Positions 25,089 through 33,301 of a stretch of 64,000 nt of DNA are shown piece after piece; within the stretch, counting starts at the first letter, position 1, and each line of letters begins with the position of its first letter. A program made the translations under genes and the position numbers. The notes beneath the pieces are model-generated. The model was not told the origin of the DNA. It was given only the letters and a program-made list of their open reading frames with translations, and searched no databases. The stretch is taken from the NCBI GenBank assembly GCA_965234685.1, contig OZ248539.1, positions 1,178,001-1,242,000 on the forward strand, read 5' to 3'. The stretch comes from Fimbriimonas planktonicus (GTDB taxonomy: Bacteria; Armatimonadota; Fimbriimonadia; Fimbriimonadales; Fimbriimonadaceae).

Positions 25089-27544
25089 TACCTTTTCTCT
25101 TATCCATTGCAAATGTTTCTCAAGAACCGATCGCATCAATTCCTAGTCTATTTATCGAGAATAAGGGACAGTGGCCGCAGAATGTCAAGTTCGCTATCGA
25201 AGAACCGGGCACGGCGTACTGGGCTACTGATCGAGGAATTGTTTTAGATGTTCACCAGACCAACGGTCAAAAGCGAGTTGGGCATGTTCTCCAGTTTGAA
25301 CTTGAAGGCGCTACCGGAACGGCGAAAGGTATCGGAAGCAGCGCCGCTCCTCACTTAACTTCATACTTTGGACCCGACGGAACCCGAGCGACCGACGTTC
25401 GCTCGTTTGAGAGCGCCACCGTCGCAAACGTTCGAAACGGCTTCTCATTACGCCACTACCGCGATGCCGCGGGAGTTCTACGCTACGACCTCATCGTGAG
25501 TCCAAACACGGACGTCACGAAGGCTGTGTTCAACGTTAAGGGAGCAACAAATATTGGAGTGGACGCGAAAGGCGAGCTCTTGATCGGCACTTCCCTGGGC
25601 ACCGTGCGCCAGCGGGGGCTCTTTGCCTACCAGACGATTAACGGCAAGCAGTCTCCCGTTGCGATTAACTTCGCGCCACAAGCGGGCAACAAGTTCGGCT
25701 TCAAGGTCGGCCAGTATGACAAATCTAAACCGCTCGTGATTGACCCTCAGGTCGTTAAGGCAGCCTTCATTGGCGGCGGTTCCGGCGCAGACCTTGGTTC
25801 GTCCATTGCTAAAGCCGACGACAACGTCGTGTTTGTTGGTGGAACAACGAACTCTTCCCTCGTTTCATTCCCGCTCACGACCGGTGGTTACATCAGCACC
25901 GAGCAGTCCGGAACCGAGGCCTTTGTTGCCGCAATTGAAACCAGCCTCGGAACAAACGCCGTTCGCCGCGTCGCGCGATTAACCACCTACGGTAACGAAG
26001 ATTCAGTCCGCGTGGTCTACTCCGGCGGCAGCGTTTACCTTGCGACTGCAGTATCAAACAACGGTCCTATCGTCAACGATGCGGGCGCTCCCGGCGCCCC
26101 GCACAAAGCAACTCGACAAAACACCGATGTTTGGATTGGCCGTTTCAATTCCGCTCTCACCACTCTACGCAGCAGCACCTACGCAGGCGGCCCTGACTTC
26201 GATCGGTTGCTTGACATGGTCGCGACCAACAATGGCCGAATCACCATCGCCATGCAATGTGCAGCGGCGGGTGCCGCGACGAAGACGCAAAACAATGCGA
26301 ACAGTACGCACAAAGGTAGTGGCGACCTCTATCTTCTCGCGCTTGACGCTGCTCTAGAAACAATGATCACCGGCGGCTACTATGGCGGCACCGGTTACGA
26401 GGCGGAAACCGGCTTCATGACCCCCACCGTAGAGGGTGACGGCGTGTTCGTTGCTGTTAGTGCTAGCGCTCCTGACAGCTATCCCGGTGCGCAAACCATC
26501 AGCACATCGCCTTCGGTCGTCGTTACCCCAACCGGTTACTACACCAACCAGCAGCGCGGCGGCAATGCTGCCTTAGGAAAGCAGGATATCTTCGACTACT
26601 CGAACGACCTCTTGCTGTACCGAATTACGATTGACACGCGGACAGGAAGCACAAGCCGTAACGGCATCGTGACTCACGCTACGTTCATCGGTGGTTCGGG
26701 CAGCGAGCAGCCACGTGGCATTGCGATTTCGCCAAACGGAATTCTTGCCGTCATCGGTACTTCTGGCGGTGGAACGTTGGCAGGAACGTCAGGTGCCTAC
26801 CAAACCGCGAACCCGGGCGGAACTTCTGGATTCGTCTTCCGAGCCAACTCAACCCTAAACGCCGGTATCGCCACTTCCTTCTTCGGTACGGCTGGCGCCG
26901 ATGACGTTAACGGCGTTGCCATCTCGCCGAACGGACACGTGATTCTCACGGGTTCGGCCGTCAGCGGTCTTCCGGTCACCACGGGCTCTTATGCCGCACC
27001 AGGAACGCGGTCTGCATATTTGGCTCGCCTTAGCGGCGGCTTGACAAGCCTCGTTTCTAGCACGTACCTCCTTTCCCGACCAGGCTCCGAAGCCGGCGAC
27101 GGAGTGAAGGTCGTTCAGGTTGGAGCCTATGACGATGCGCTTGTTCTTGGCAACACAATCGGAACAACCTCCAGTTTTAGCCCGATCACGACGAACACTT
27201 ACGGTGTTCGCGGAGGTTCGTCTGACTTCTTCCTCGGCCGCGTCGCCTTCAGCACCGACATCATCGAAGCTCGAGCGAGCAGCACCGTGCTCAATCAGGG
27301 GTCAAGCATCTTCATCGAAGCGCTCATGAACGCGGTTGTCGGCGGGGTTGGCAAAGCCATCACCGTCACCTCAGATAACCCAAGTGCAATCTCGTTCGCC
27401 AGCAGCACCTTCCTTGTGCCGTCCACCGCGGATCGCAAGAGCGTCAAGGCCTTCCCTGGCTCCGTCCTCGTTCCAACGAATGTGACGGTAACCCTGTCAA
27501 ATGGCGGCAACTCCCGCAGCGTGGTCATTACGGTTAACCCATAA
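25079..27544 (+). CDS. Exported beta-propeller protein (DUF7948/SBBP type) with Ig-like end
   Basis: 821 residues. A short signal peptide (LLVPFLLSIANVSQ) leads into FIENKGQWPQNVKF near residue 25, the hallmark of DUF7948 N-terminal domains. From about residue 220 come repeats with the SBBP pattern (FIGGGSGADLG, ATFIGGSGSEQPRGIAISPN, FFGTAGADDVNGVAISPNG). The last 90 residues look like a bacterial Ig-like domain. Such proteins are secreted or surface-exposed; their function is unknown. It lies head-on inside the ribosomal supercluster, between rpsG and fusA. An intrinsic terminator follows. Confidence 0.85.
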   Translation: MLLVPFLLSIANVSQEPIASIPSLFIENKGQWPQNVKFAIEEPGTAYWATDRGIVLDVHQTNGQKRVGHVLQFELEGATGTAKGIGSSAAPHLTSYFGPDGTRATDVRSFESATVANVRNGFSLRHYRDAAGVLRYDLIVSPNTDVTKAVFNVKGATNIGVDAKGELLIGTSLGTVRQRGLFAYQTINGKQSPVAINFAPQAGNKFGFKVGQYDKSKPLVIDPQVVKAAFIGGGSGADLGSSIAKADDNVVFVGGTTNSSLVSFPLTTGGYISTEQSGTEAFVAAIETSLGTNAVRRVARLTTYGNEDSVRVVYSGGSVYLATAVSNNGPIVNDAGAPGAPHKATRQNTDVWIGRFNSALTTLRSSTYAGGPDFDRLLDMVATNNGRITIAMQCAAAGAATKTQNNANSTHKGSGDLYLLALDAALETMITGGYYGGTGYEAETGFMTPTVEGDGVFVAVSASAPDSYPGAQTISTSPSVVVTPTGYYTNQQRGGNAALGKQDIFDYSNDLLLYRITIDTRTGSTSRNGIVTHATFIGGSGSEQPRGIAISPNGILAVIGTSGGGTLAGTSGAYQTANPGGTSGFVFRANSTLNAGIATSFFGTAGADDVNGVAISPNGHVILTGSAVSGLPVTTGSYAAPGTRSAYLARLSGGLTSLVSSTYLLSRPGSEAGDGVKVVQVGAYDDALVLGNTIGTTSSFSPITTNTYGVRGGSSDFFLGRVAFSTDIIEARASSTVLNQGSSIFIEALMNAVVGGVGKAITVTSDNPSAISFASSTFLVPSTADRKSVKAFPGSVLVPTNVTVTLSNGGNSRSVVITVNP

Positions 27545-27550
27545 GCCGTT

Positions 27551-27616
27551 TGTAGCCTGCTGACGGGCTACATCACCAAGTGTCCCGAGGCGATCGCATT
27601 CGGGGCACTTTTGTTT
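27551..27616 (+). terminator. Terminator after the DUF7948 protein gene
   Basis: Two hairpins lie in series: TGTAGCC/GGCTACA (7 bp), then an 11-bp stem with one G-U pair (27578-27588 with 27600-27610) followed by TTGTTT. Confidence 0.75.
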
Positions 27617-27663
27617 AAGTGTGCAACTGGTCTCAGTACTTCCGCGAGGGCAAGAAGCCCAGA

Positions 27664-27700
27664 CACAAAAAAGCCCCGAACGTTAACCGTTCGGGGCTTT
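27664..27700 (-). terminator. Terminator after rpsG
   Basis: A 13-bp perfect stem (AAAGCCCCGAACG arm) with a 5-base loop lies 22 bases past the rpsG stop; on the minus strand the T-run continues as TTTTTTGTG. It closes the rpsL-rpsG unit. Confidence 0.88.
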
Positions 27701-27721
27701 CTGCTGGTTAGATCAAAAAGA

Positions 27722-28192
27722 TCAGAACCGGTAGTGAGCGAACGCCTTGTTAGCGTCGGCCATTCGGTGGGTGTCTTCTCGCTTCTTGATCGTGCTACCC
27801 GTACCGTTGTAGGCATCGAGGAACTCGGAGGAGAGCTTGTCCACCATGGTCTTGCCCGATCGCTTGCGCGCAGCGGCAACCATCCAGCGGAGGGCCAGGG
27901 TTCGTCGTCGGTCTGGTCGGACTTCCATTGGAACCTGGTAGGTCTGTCCACCAACTCGTCGTGGTCGAACTTCAACCGTCGGCATTGAGTTGTGGATGGC
28001 CTTGTCGAATACTTCGAGAGCTGGCACGCCGGCCTTAGCTTCGCAGTTCGCCATGGCGGCGTAGAAGATCTTTTCTGCGACGGTCTTCTTGCCGTCCATC
28101 ATCATTCGGTTGATGAATCGCGTTACCATTTCCGATCCGTAAATCGGATCTGGAATCGCGGGTCGCTTTGTTGCTGGTCCTTTACGTGGCAT
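27722..28192 (-). CDS. rpsG: 30S ribosomal protein S7
   Basis: 156 residues, normal length. It contains MPRKGPATKRPAIPDPIYGS, RFINRMMMDGKKTVAEKIFY, VEVRPRRVGGQTYQVPMEV and the C-terminal KKREDTHRMADANKAFAHYR. S7 nucleates assembly of the 30S head and contacts E-site tRNA and mRNA. The ATG overlaps the rpsL stop (TAATG), so the two are coupled. Confidence 0.97.
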   Translation of the reverse strand: MPRKGPATKRPAIPDPIYGSEMVTRFINRMMMDGKKTVAEKIFYAAMANCEAKAGVPALEVFDKAIHNSMPTVEVRPRRVGGQTYQVPMEVRPDRRRTLALRWMVAAARKRSGKTMVDKLSSEFLDAYNGTGSTIKKREDTHRMADANKAFAHYRF

Positions 28193-28596
28193 TACTTCTT
28201 CTTCCCTGCTGCTGCCGGTGCGCCAGCCTTCGGTCGCTTGGTTCCGTACTTGCTTCGTCCCTGCATTCGCTTGGAGGTACCGGCGGTCTGCTGGGTTCCT
28301 CGAACGATGTGGTAGCGGACGCCGGGAAGGTCCTTAACTCGGCCTCCTCGAACAAGCACAACTGAGTGCTCCTGAAGGTTGTGGCCTTCGCCCGGAATGT
28401 AGGCAGTTACTTCGATGCCATTCGTCAATCGCACACGTGCGGTCTTTCGAAGAGCCGAGTTTGGCTTCTTCGGGGTCATCGTTCGCACGACGGTGCAAAC
28501 ACCGCGCTTGAAGGGGTTACTCTTCAAAGCCGGTGACTTTGACTTCACTTTCGGGACCGAACGTCCCTTTCGAACCAATTGATTAACGGTTGGCAT
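28192..28596 (-). CDS. rpsL: 30S ribosomal protein S12
   Basis: 134 residues from the ATG that begins PTVNQLVRKGR; the frame extends further but upstream residues are atypical. TPKKPNSALRKTARVRLTNG and YIPGEGHNLQEHSVVLVRGG are the decoding-centre loops; the lysines mutated in streptomycin resistance elsewhere are wild type (KK in TPKKPNSA; K in GRVKDLPG). A short Ala/Gly/Lys tail (AGAPAAAGKKK) ends the protein. It is first in a two-gene unit with rpsG. Confidence 0.97.
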   Translation of the reverse strand: MPTVNQLVRKGRSVPKVKSKSPALKSNPFKRGVCTVVRTMTPKKPNSALRKTARVRLTNGIEVTAYIPGEGHNLQEHSVVLVRGGRVKDLPGVRYHIVRGTQQTAGTSKRMQGRSKYGTKRPKAGAPAAAGKKK

Positions 28597-28656
28597 ACTT
28601 TTCTCTGCTTTATTTTTCTCGCTTTTCGAAACGGGCAGGCGGCCAAGCGGGCAACC

Positions 28657-28689
28657 AAAAACCCCGTCGCGCATTCGCACGGCGGGGTT
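28657..28689 (-). promoter_or_regulatory. Terminator-like hairpin in the rpsL leader (candidate attenuator)
   Basis: On the transcribed strand a long GC-rich stem (AACCCCG with CGGGGTT plus further inner pairs, GAAT-type loop) ends in TTTTT then GG, about 60 bases before rpsL. No minus-strand gene lies upstream that it could terminate, so it should be within the rpsL leader. The T-tract is short, so termination could be partial. Confidence 0.45.
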
Positions 28690-28949
28690 CAGGGGGTCGG
28701 TGGCAATTCACTTCCAAGACCTATCGCTAGTTCCCTCCGGGCAAACGATCTTGGCCCTGCCAAAAAGGCAGAACCCGAGACCTTCAAATATTACCTTCAC
28801 GCTCTGTTAAATTTTCAAGCTCACGTTCAACTTTCCCGGGTTGACTGCCGCCACGAACAGAAATTTCATTTCTCATCATTCAGTTATGATGTTTTGACGC
28901 ACTTTTCATCACGGAATGCGTAGGGTGTGGTGGAGTCAGTGACTCCGGA
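28690..28949. other. Divergent promoter region between rpsL and the fasciclin gene
   Basis: About 260 bases without a gene. It includes a small hairpin CTGCC-AAAAA-GGCAG near 28759-28773, an AT-rich stretch near 28785-28820 that may hold the rpsL promoter, and a plus-strand promoter candidate listed separately. Confidence 0.5.
28841..28869 (+). promoter_or_regulatory. Candidate promoter for the fasciclin gene
   Basis: TTGACT (28841-28846; 5/6 to -35 consensus) and TTTCAT (28864-28869; 4/6) are separated by 17 bases, about 80 bases before the ATG. TATGAT nearby (about 28884) is an alternative -10. Confidence 0.35.
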
Positions 28950-29462
28950 ATGAAAATGAAACTCAACAAAATCGCTTTGACCCTCGTTGCTCCTCTCGCC
29001 CTTGGGTCCTTCGCCTTTGCAAAGGCCGAAAAGGATATCGTCGACACCGCCGTTGCCGCAGGTAGTTTCAAGACCCTCGTGAGCCTCGTCCAGAAGGCTG
29101 GCCTCGTCGATACCCTTAAGGGCACAGGACCATTCACGGTTCTCGCACCATCCGATGCCGCTTTCGCTAAGCTGCCAAAGGCTCTCGTCGCTAAGATCGT
29201 CGGCGACAAGAAGCTTCTGACCAGCATCCTCACCTATCACGTTATTGCTGGAAAGGTCCTCTCGACCGACCTCAAGAACGGCCTCAAGGCGAAGACCGTC
29301 CAGGGCGAAGAAGTGACCGTCATGATCAAGGGCAAGACCGTCACCTTCAACAAGTCGAAGGTTAGCGCTGCCGACATCATGGCAACCAACGGCGTTATCC
29401 ACGTCATCGACACCGTCCTCGTCCCACCAACGATCCTCAAGGCTCTCTCGGCTAAGAAGTAA
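28950..29462 (+). CDS. Exported fasciclin (FAS1) domain protein
   Basis: 170 residues: signal peptide (about 1-25, ending AFAKA), then one FAS1 domain. FTVLAPSDAAFAKLP and the closing NGVIHVIDTVLVPP are the two conserved FAS1 blocks (H1 and H2), with YHVIAGKVLS between. FAS1 domains mediate adhesion or ligand binding at cell surfaces. It is monocistronic with a strong terminator 13 bases after the stop. The region is lysine-rich and its codons look well optimised, suggesting high expression. Confidence 0.92.
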   Translation: MKMKLNKIALTLVAPLALGSFAFAKAEKDIVDTAVAAGSFKTLVSLVQKAGLVDTLKGTGPFTVLAPSDAAFAKLPKALVAKIVGDKKLLTSILTYHVIAGKVLSTDLKNGLKAKTVQGEEVTVMIKGKTVTFNKSKVSAADIMATNGVIHVIDTVLVPPTILKALSAKK

Positions 29463-29475
29463 GGATTTACACGAA

Positions 29476-29517
29476 GAAGCCCCGGTCTGCGCTATGCAGA
29501 CCGGGGCTTCTCTTTTT
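29476..29517 (+). terminator. Terminator after the fasciclin gene, possibly shared
   Basis: A 15-bp perfect stem (GAAGCCCCGGTCTGC arm) with a 5-base loop is followed by TCTTTTTG on the plus strand. The convergent lipoprotein gene ends two bases beyond, so the hairpin may also stop that transcript, though its minus-side tail lacks a long T-run. Confidence 0.93.
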
Positions 29518-29518
29518 G

Positions 29519-32377
29519 TCAAAGGCCGTAGGACCAGTCTAGTCTTTCGTCCGAAATGGTCTCTTTGATCGGATTAATGCTGAGGCGACAACGCGCGTGT
29601 CCGGCATTGTCTCTGTATGTCCAGCCGGGTACCGAGACCTTCTTCACGGAGGTTCCCGCGTAGTCGAAGATTTCAATTTCGGACGATCCGACGGACCCAT
29701 CTTCACTGGCGATCCGGGTGAACAGTGTCAGGTAATGCTTCTTGTCCTGCGCCTTTTCCGTGATCAAGAAGAACCGTTGTCCGCTTACTGAGTCGATATC
29801 CTCGATCACGTGATAGCCGCGATCAAACGACCAGCCAGGTTCTGAAGATCCACCGTAGTATCCGTCCTCGAACATGCAGAATTCGGCTTCACTTGACACC
29901 TTCACTGCATACAAGTGCCGGTAAATTTCCACCAACATCTCCCCGTACTTTGTACGCCGCGAGATTTCCAACTCTTCGAAGTCAAAAATGAAGTGGTCAA
30001 ACTCTGCCCGGTCGGGATACCAAAGCGACATTCCGTTTCGTCCGGGTAGTGCGCTACTTGCGTAGTTCTTTAGCACCACGGCCTTAAGGGCGTCTCTTAT
30101 AGCAACACCAGTGTTTCGATAAGGAATGTTGACGCTCGAGACTAGAAAATCAGCAACTTGCTTAAGGTCCCGGCTATCCGGCCACCGGTTTCCACGAGCA
30201 TCTACCTCGTGTCTGAGCACGGAGGGGCAGAATGCCTTGATATCCAGCATGCTTCGCCAAACGTTACTATCGTAGAGTCCGTTCAGGCCGTTTCCGTCAG
30301 GGTCAGACACAATGCGGTTCGACCAACCGTCGATAGCTGCGTCCAAGCCAGGCATCTTCGTCAAGTCGTAGGCGGCAATATGCTCGTCTTTAATTCCCTG
30401 TGCTGTGCTGTCGCCAGCAAAGTCGTCTACCACCTTGACCGCGAGTTGTTGGGCCGTCATTGCCGGATTGTCGACTAGGCCCTGCATTGTCAAATCGTAT
30501 CGGAGTCCGCGTCCTGGCATCAGAACCTGCGAGCCTACATACGCCTGAGCGACATCCTGGAACTCACTTACAACTTCCCACGATCCCATGAGGCAAGCAT
30601 CGTTCACGATCAGGTCAACCGGCCCCGTGCGTTTGATTACGTCATGCAAGTCAGCGACCGTCATAAAATTGCCGGACGAATCATCGTAGGAGAACCCAGC
30701 CCGCTTAGGGCGCGCTACGGCGCGTGCATTAGTTGCGCTTCGACGTAACTCGGGGGTTGATCGGAATCCATTACCATGGTCCCAGAGAATGAGGGCGTAC
30801 TTCTCGGCGGGGCGATAGGCCTTTGCCCACCGAATGAATTCTTCGAGTTCACTCACCTGTCCCATGTCTCGCTCCCCGAGCCGCTGGACCGGCTGGGTCG
30901 CTACCTGAGTCTTGTTTTGGGAGTCGTACGCCATAAGGTAGCGCGCTGTATCATTCTTAAGCGACCGGTCAATCTGGGTGAGGACCGAAACGTCTGAGTT
31001 CAGTCCCTTCACGTACTGAACCTTTTCCATTTCCTTCAAATCCGGATCCACGTACGGGTCTAAGTTATTGTCCCCATTCATGAAAATCATCACCGTCCAC
31101 TTCTGGTTTGTCGGGGCGGTGCCGATCACTTCAAATGCAGCACCGTCCTGACCATCGGTGTAGTCAATACCGGGGTCAAAGACTCCGTTACGATTCAAGT
31201 CGATGACCACGTCGTACTTGCCCGGACTTAGGTCTGGACTTAGCAAGACCCTCGGGTCAAACAGCACATCTGCACTCGGGGATGTGAACGAAAGTGAACT
31301 GTCCGCAGTGAAAAAGCTGATCGGATCTCCGGCAGCAAAGGTCCGATCGCGATAAACAAGAATGTTTCCGACCACCGTGCTTCCAGGAACGGTTGATGGG
31401 GCAACAGCCATCGGTGTGTCATTCACCAAGAACTGGGTCTGGGCTTCCAGATCTGTATTGCTCGCTACGTCGATTTCGCCTCCGGCTGCAGAACGTCGTG
31501 ATCCGCTCACGCCGAATGAGCCGAGAAGGGCATCCTGTCTCAAGTCGACCCCTTCCTCATAAGTGCCGTTTTTGTTCAAGTCGAGAATAACTTCGAACCG
31601 GTAGGAATTTGCCTCCGGATTGATCGTGGGCCAGAGTTCCACGACCGCACCACCGTCTGCACCAATGGTCACCCGATCTGCATTTCCGACGAGACGCTGT
31701 CTGCCCGGTGGAACGCCAGGGTTCTCTCGAAATCCGGAAACATCCTTGAGCTTCTCACCGGAGCGCATACTCGGAGTGGTTCTCACAACAAAGGCATCAA
31801 ACGTGTCACCGGGGGTGAAGCCGTAGAATTTGGCGGAAACGGACTCAGAAGCGGCGAACAGCCTATTAGGCTCAAAAGCGGTGCTTCCCTTCCCGACTCG
31901 GAACCCCTTACCGGCATTCTCAGCAACGGTGAAAGACTGTGAACCAACAAGCGCCGATTCCGTCCCGATCAGACGAGAGACGCGCATCGTATAAGTCCCG
32001 GCTTCCAAAAGTGGCGTGACGAGCGACGACCGGATTGCACCAGTTTTGTCTGTTCCAACCGTGTTGTACGAAACTACTTTCTCGCCACTTGGAGCAGTCA
32101 CGGTATTTCGAGGACCGGTCACAACGACTTCGTAAATGGACTTTTCCGCCAAACCTGTGGCGGTTGCCATTAGCCCCTTTCCGGAAGCAATCGGCCCCGT
32201 AATGGCAGCACCAGATGAATCCTTAAAGGTGAAATTGCTGATACTTCCGATCGGACCTCCGCCACCGGAGCTCGAGCCGTTGCTGCCACAACCATCACCG
32301 CCGCAACCAGCAAGAGTTAACAGAAGGCCATAACAACAAGTGCGAGAAACCAAACGCGCGAAACTTTTCTTAGACAT
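29519..32377 (-). CDS. Clostripain-family (C11) peptidase-like lipoprotein
   Basis: 952 residues. The lipobox LAGC near residue 24, followed by a Gly/Ser-rich linker, predicts a lipid anchor. Residues about 40-425 contain repeated beta-rich segments with calcium-loop-like text (DLNKNGTYEEGVD, DLNRNGVFDPGIDYTD). A C11 domain begins at WTVMIFMNGDNNLDPY near 433; the catalytic His is expected in LWDHGNGF (about 535) and the Cys in VNDACLMG (about 593). C11 peptidases cleave after Arg or Lys. It is convergent with the fasciclin gene. Substrate and trigger are unknown. Confidence 0.85.
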   Translation of the reverse strand: MSKKSFARLVSRTCCYGLLLTLAGCGGDGCGSNGSSSGGGGPIGSISNFTFKDSSGAAITGPIASGKGLMATATGLAEKSIYEVVVTGPRNTVTAPSGEKVVSYNTVGTDKTGAIRSSLVTPLLEAGTYTMRVSRLIGTESALVGSQSFTVAENAGKGFRVGKGSTAFEPNRLFAASESVSAKFYGFTPGDTFDAFVVRTTPSMRSGEKLKDVSGFRENPGVPPGRQRLVGNADRVTIGADGGAVVELWPTINPEANSYRFEVILDLNKNGTYEEGVDLRQDALLGSFGVSGSRRSAAGGEIDVASNTDLEAQTQFLVNDTPMAVAPSTVPGSTVVGNILVYRDRTFAAGDPISFFTADSSLSFTSPSADVLFDPRVLLSPDLSPGKYDVVIDLNRNGVFDPGIDYTDGQDGAAFEVIGTAPTNQKWTVMIFMNGDNNLDPYVDPDLKEMEKVQYVKGLNSDVSVLTQIDRSLKNDTARYLMAYDSQNKTQVATQPVQRLGERDMGQVSELEEFIRWAKAYRPAEKYALILWDHGNGFRSTPELRRSATNARAVARPKRAGFSYDDSSGNFMTVADLHDVIKRTGPVDLIVNDACLMGSWEVVSEFQDVAQAYVGSQVLMPGRGLRYDLTMQGLVDNPAMTAQQLAVKVVDDFAGDSTAQGIKDEHIAAYDLTKMPGLDAAIDGWSNRIVSDPDGNGLNGLYDSNVWRSMLDIKAFCPSVLRHEVDARGNRWPDSRDLKQVADFLVSSVNIPYRNTGVAIRDALKAVVLKNYASSALPGRNGMSLWYPDRAEFDHFIFDFEELEISRRTKYGEMLVEIYRHLYAVKVSSEAEFCMFEDGYYGGSSEPGWSFDRGYHVIEDIDSVSGQRFFLITEKAQDKKHYLTLFTRIASEDGSVGSSEIEIFDYAGTSVKKVSVPGWTYRDNAGHARCRLSINPIKETISDERLDWSYGL

Positions 32378-32448
32378 TTCGATCAGAGCAAGATTGTCCG
32401 ATCAGCAAGCTAAAAGCTAGTTCCCCTTATCAGGGGGAATCTTGGTTT

Positions 32449-33285
32449 CTATGTTATCGAATTGCGGTTTGGGAGTGTCGCTATGAGCAATTCCGCTCGT
32501 GAGCGGACAGCAAATTTTACGTACAACTCCTTTACATAGCCGTGCACAGTGTGAGGACTGAGAGACAGCTGACTCGCAATTTCTTTCTCAGACAACCCAG
32601 ACTGGATACCGCCCAGAACTCGGCGGAGCCGATGGGGCAGATTGAAAATCTGTGATTCCAGATCCGTCTGCGGTTCGCGAAAAATATCCGCAAGAATGGG
32701 TTCCACTGAATGAAGAAAAGCAAATGCGAGGTCACGCTCTTCTTCGGTGAACTGAGGCGCACCGATCGCACGTACAAAGCAAACCGTCCAAAGCACTTTC
32801 GTTCCGCTAGCTAAATCGCGGAAGGATGTCGAAATGTACATGCACGCATCCTGCCCGGCTGGAATACGAAACTCCTTATAGTGCGGTGACTCGTACCAAG
32901 CCTTATCTGAAATGAGGTCTTCTCGACGCGCCGCGAAAGGACCACCAAACTTTGGATCCTTCATAAACGCCTCCACGAAAGGGTCCGGAAAGGCATCACA
33001 GTCCTTTGCATACCGGTCACGTTGGCTCCGCGCGGCCGTGCTCCACTCGCCGACATCAATGATTCGTTCGATGTTCAGCTGACCAGAATTTGAGACTGAC
33101 GATTTTGAGAGAAATCCAGCCAAGGCATCAATCTGAGCGGTTGCCGAATCAAAGATCAGTTTGATCTGACCAACCGGATCCGCGCAGTCTTGCATGGATC
33201 GAACGACGGTTCGCGACCATGCGATCAGGTCGGTCTGGCTACAGCGAGAACGGTTTACCGCCGTGCCGAGCGAACTGGCAGACAT
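32449..33285 (-). CDS. LuxR-type transcriptional regulator
   Basis: 278 residues from the ATG at 33285 (GAAGG upstream); a TTG nine codons earlier overlaps the symporter stop. The C-terminal 60 residues are a LuxR/GerE helix-turn-helix: SGLSEKEIASQLSLSPHTVH, then GYVKELYVKFAVRSRAELL. The N-terminal 200 residues may be a GAF-like sensor, but this is inferred from length and position only. It directly follows the symporter gene and is upstream of the C11 lipoprotein in the same direction, so either could be its target. Confidence 0.8.
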   Translation of the reverse strand: MSASSLGTAVNRSRCSQTDLIAWSRTVVRSMQDCADPVGQIKLIFDSATAQIDALAGFLSKSSVSNSGQLNIERIIDVGEWSTAARSQRDRYAKDCDAFPDPFVEAFMKDPKFGGPFAARREDLISDKAWYESPHYKEFRIPAGQDACMYISTSFRDLASGTKVLWTVCFVRAIGAPQFTEEERDLAFAFLHSVEPILADIFREPQTDLESQIFNLPHRLRRVLGGIQSGLSEKEIASQLSLSPHTVHGYVKELYVKFAVRSRAELLIATLPNRNSIT

Positions 33286-33301
33286 GCCTTCGTTACGCGC
33301 C

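Noticed and set aside
28884..29522. Long minus-strand frame across the fasciclin gene
   Set aside because: It is antisense to a clear FAS1 protein with signal peptide, promoter candidate and terminator.
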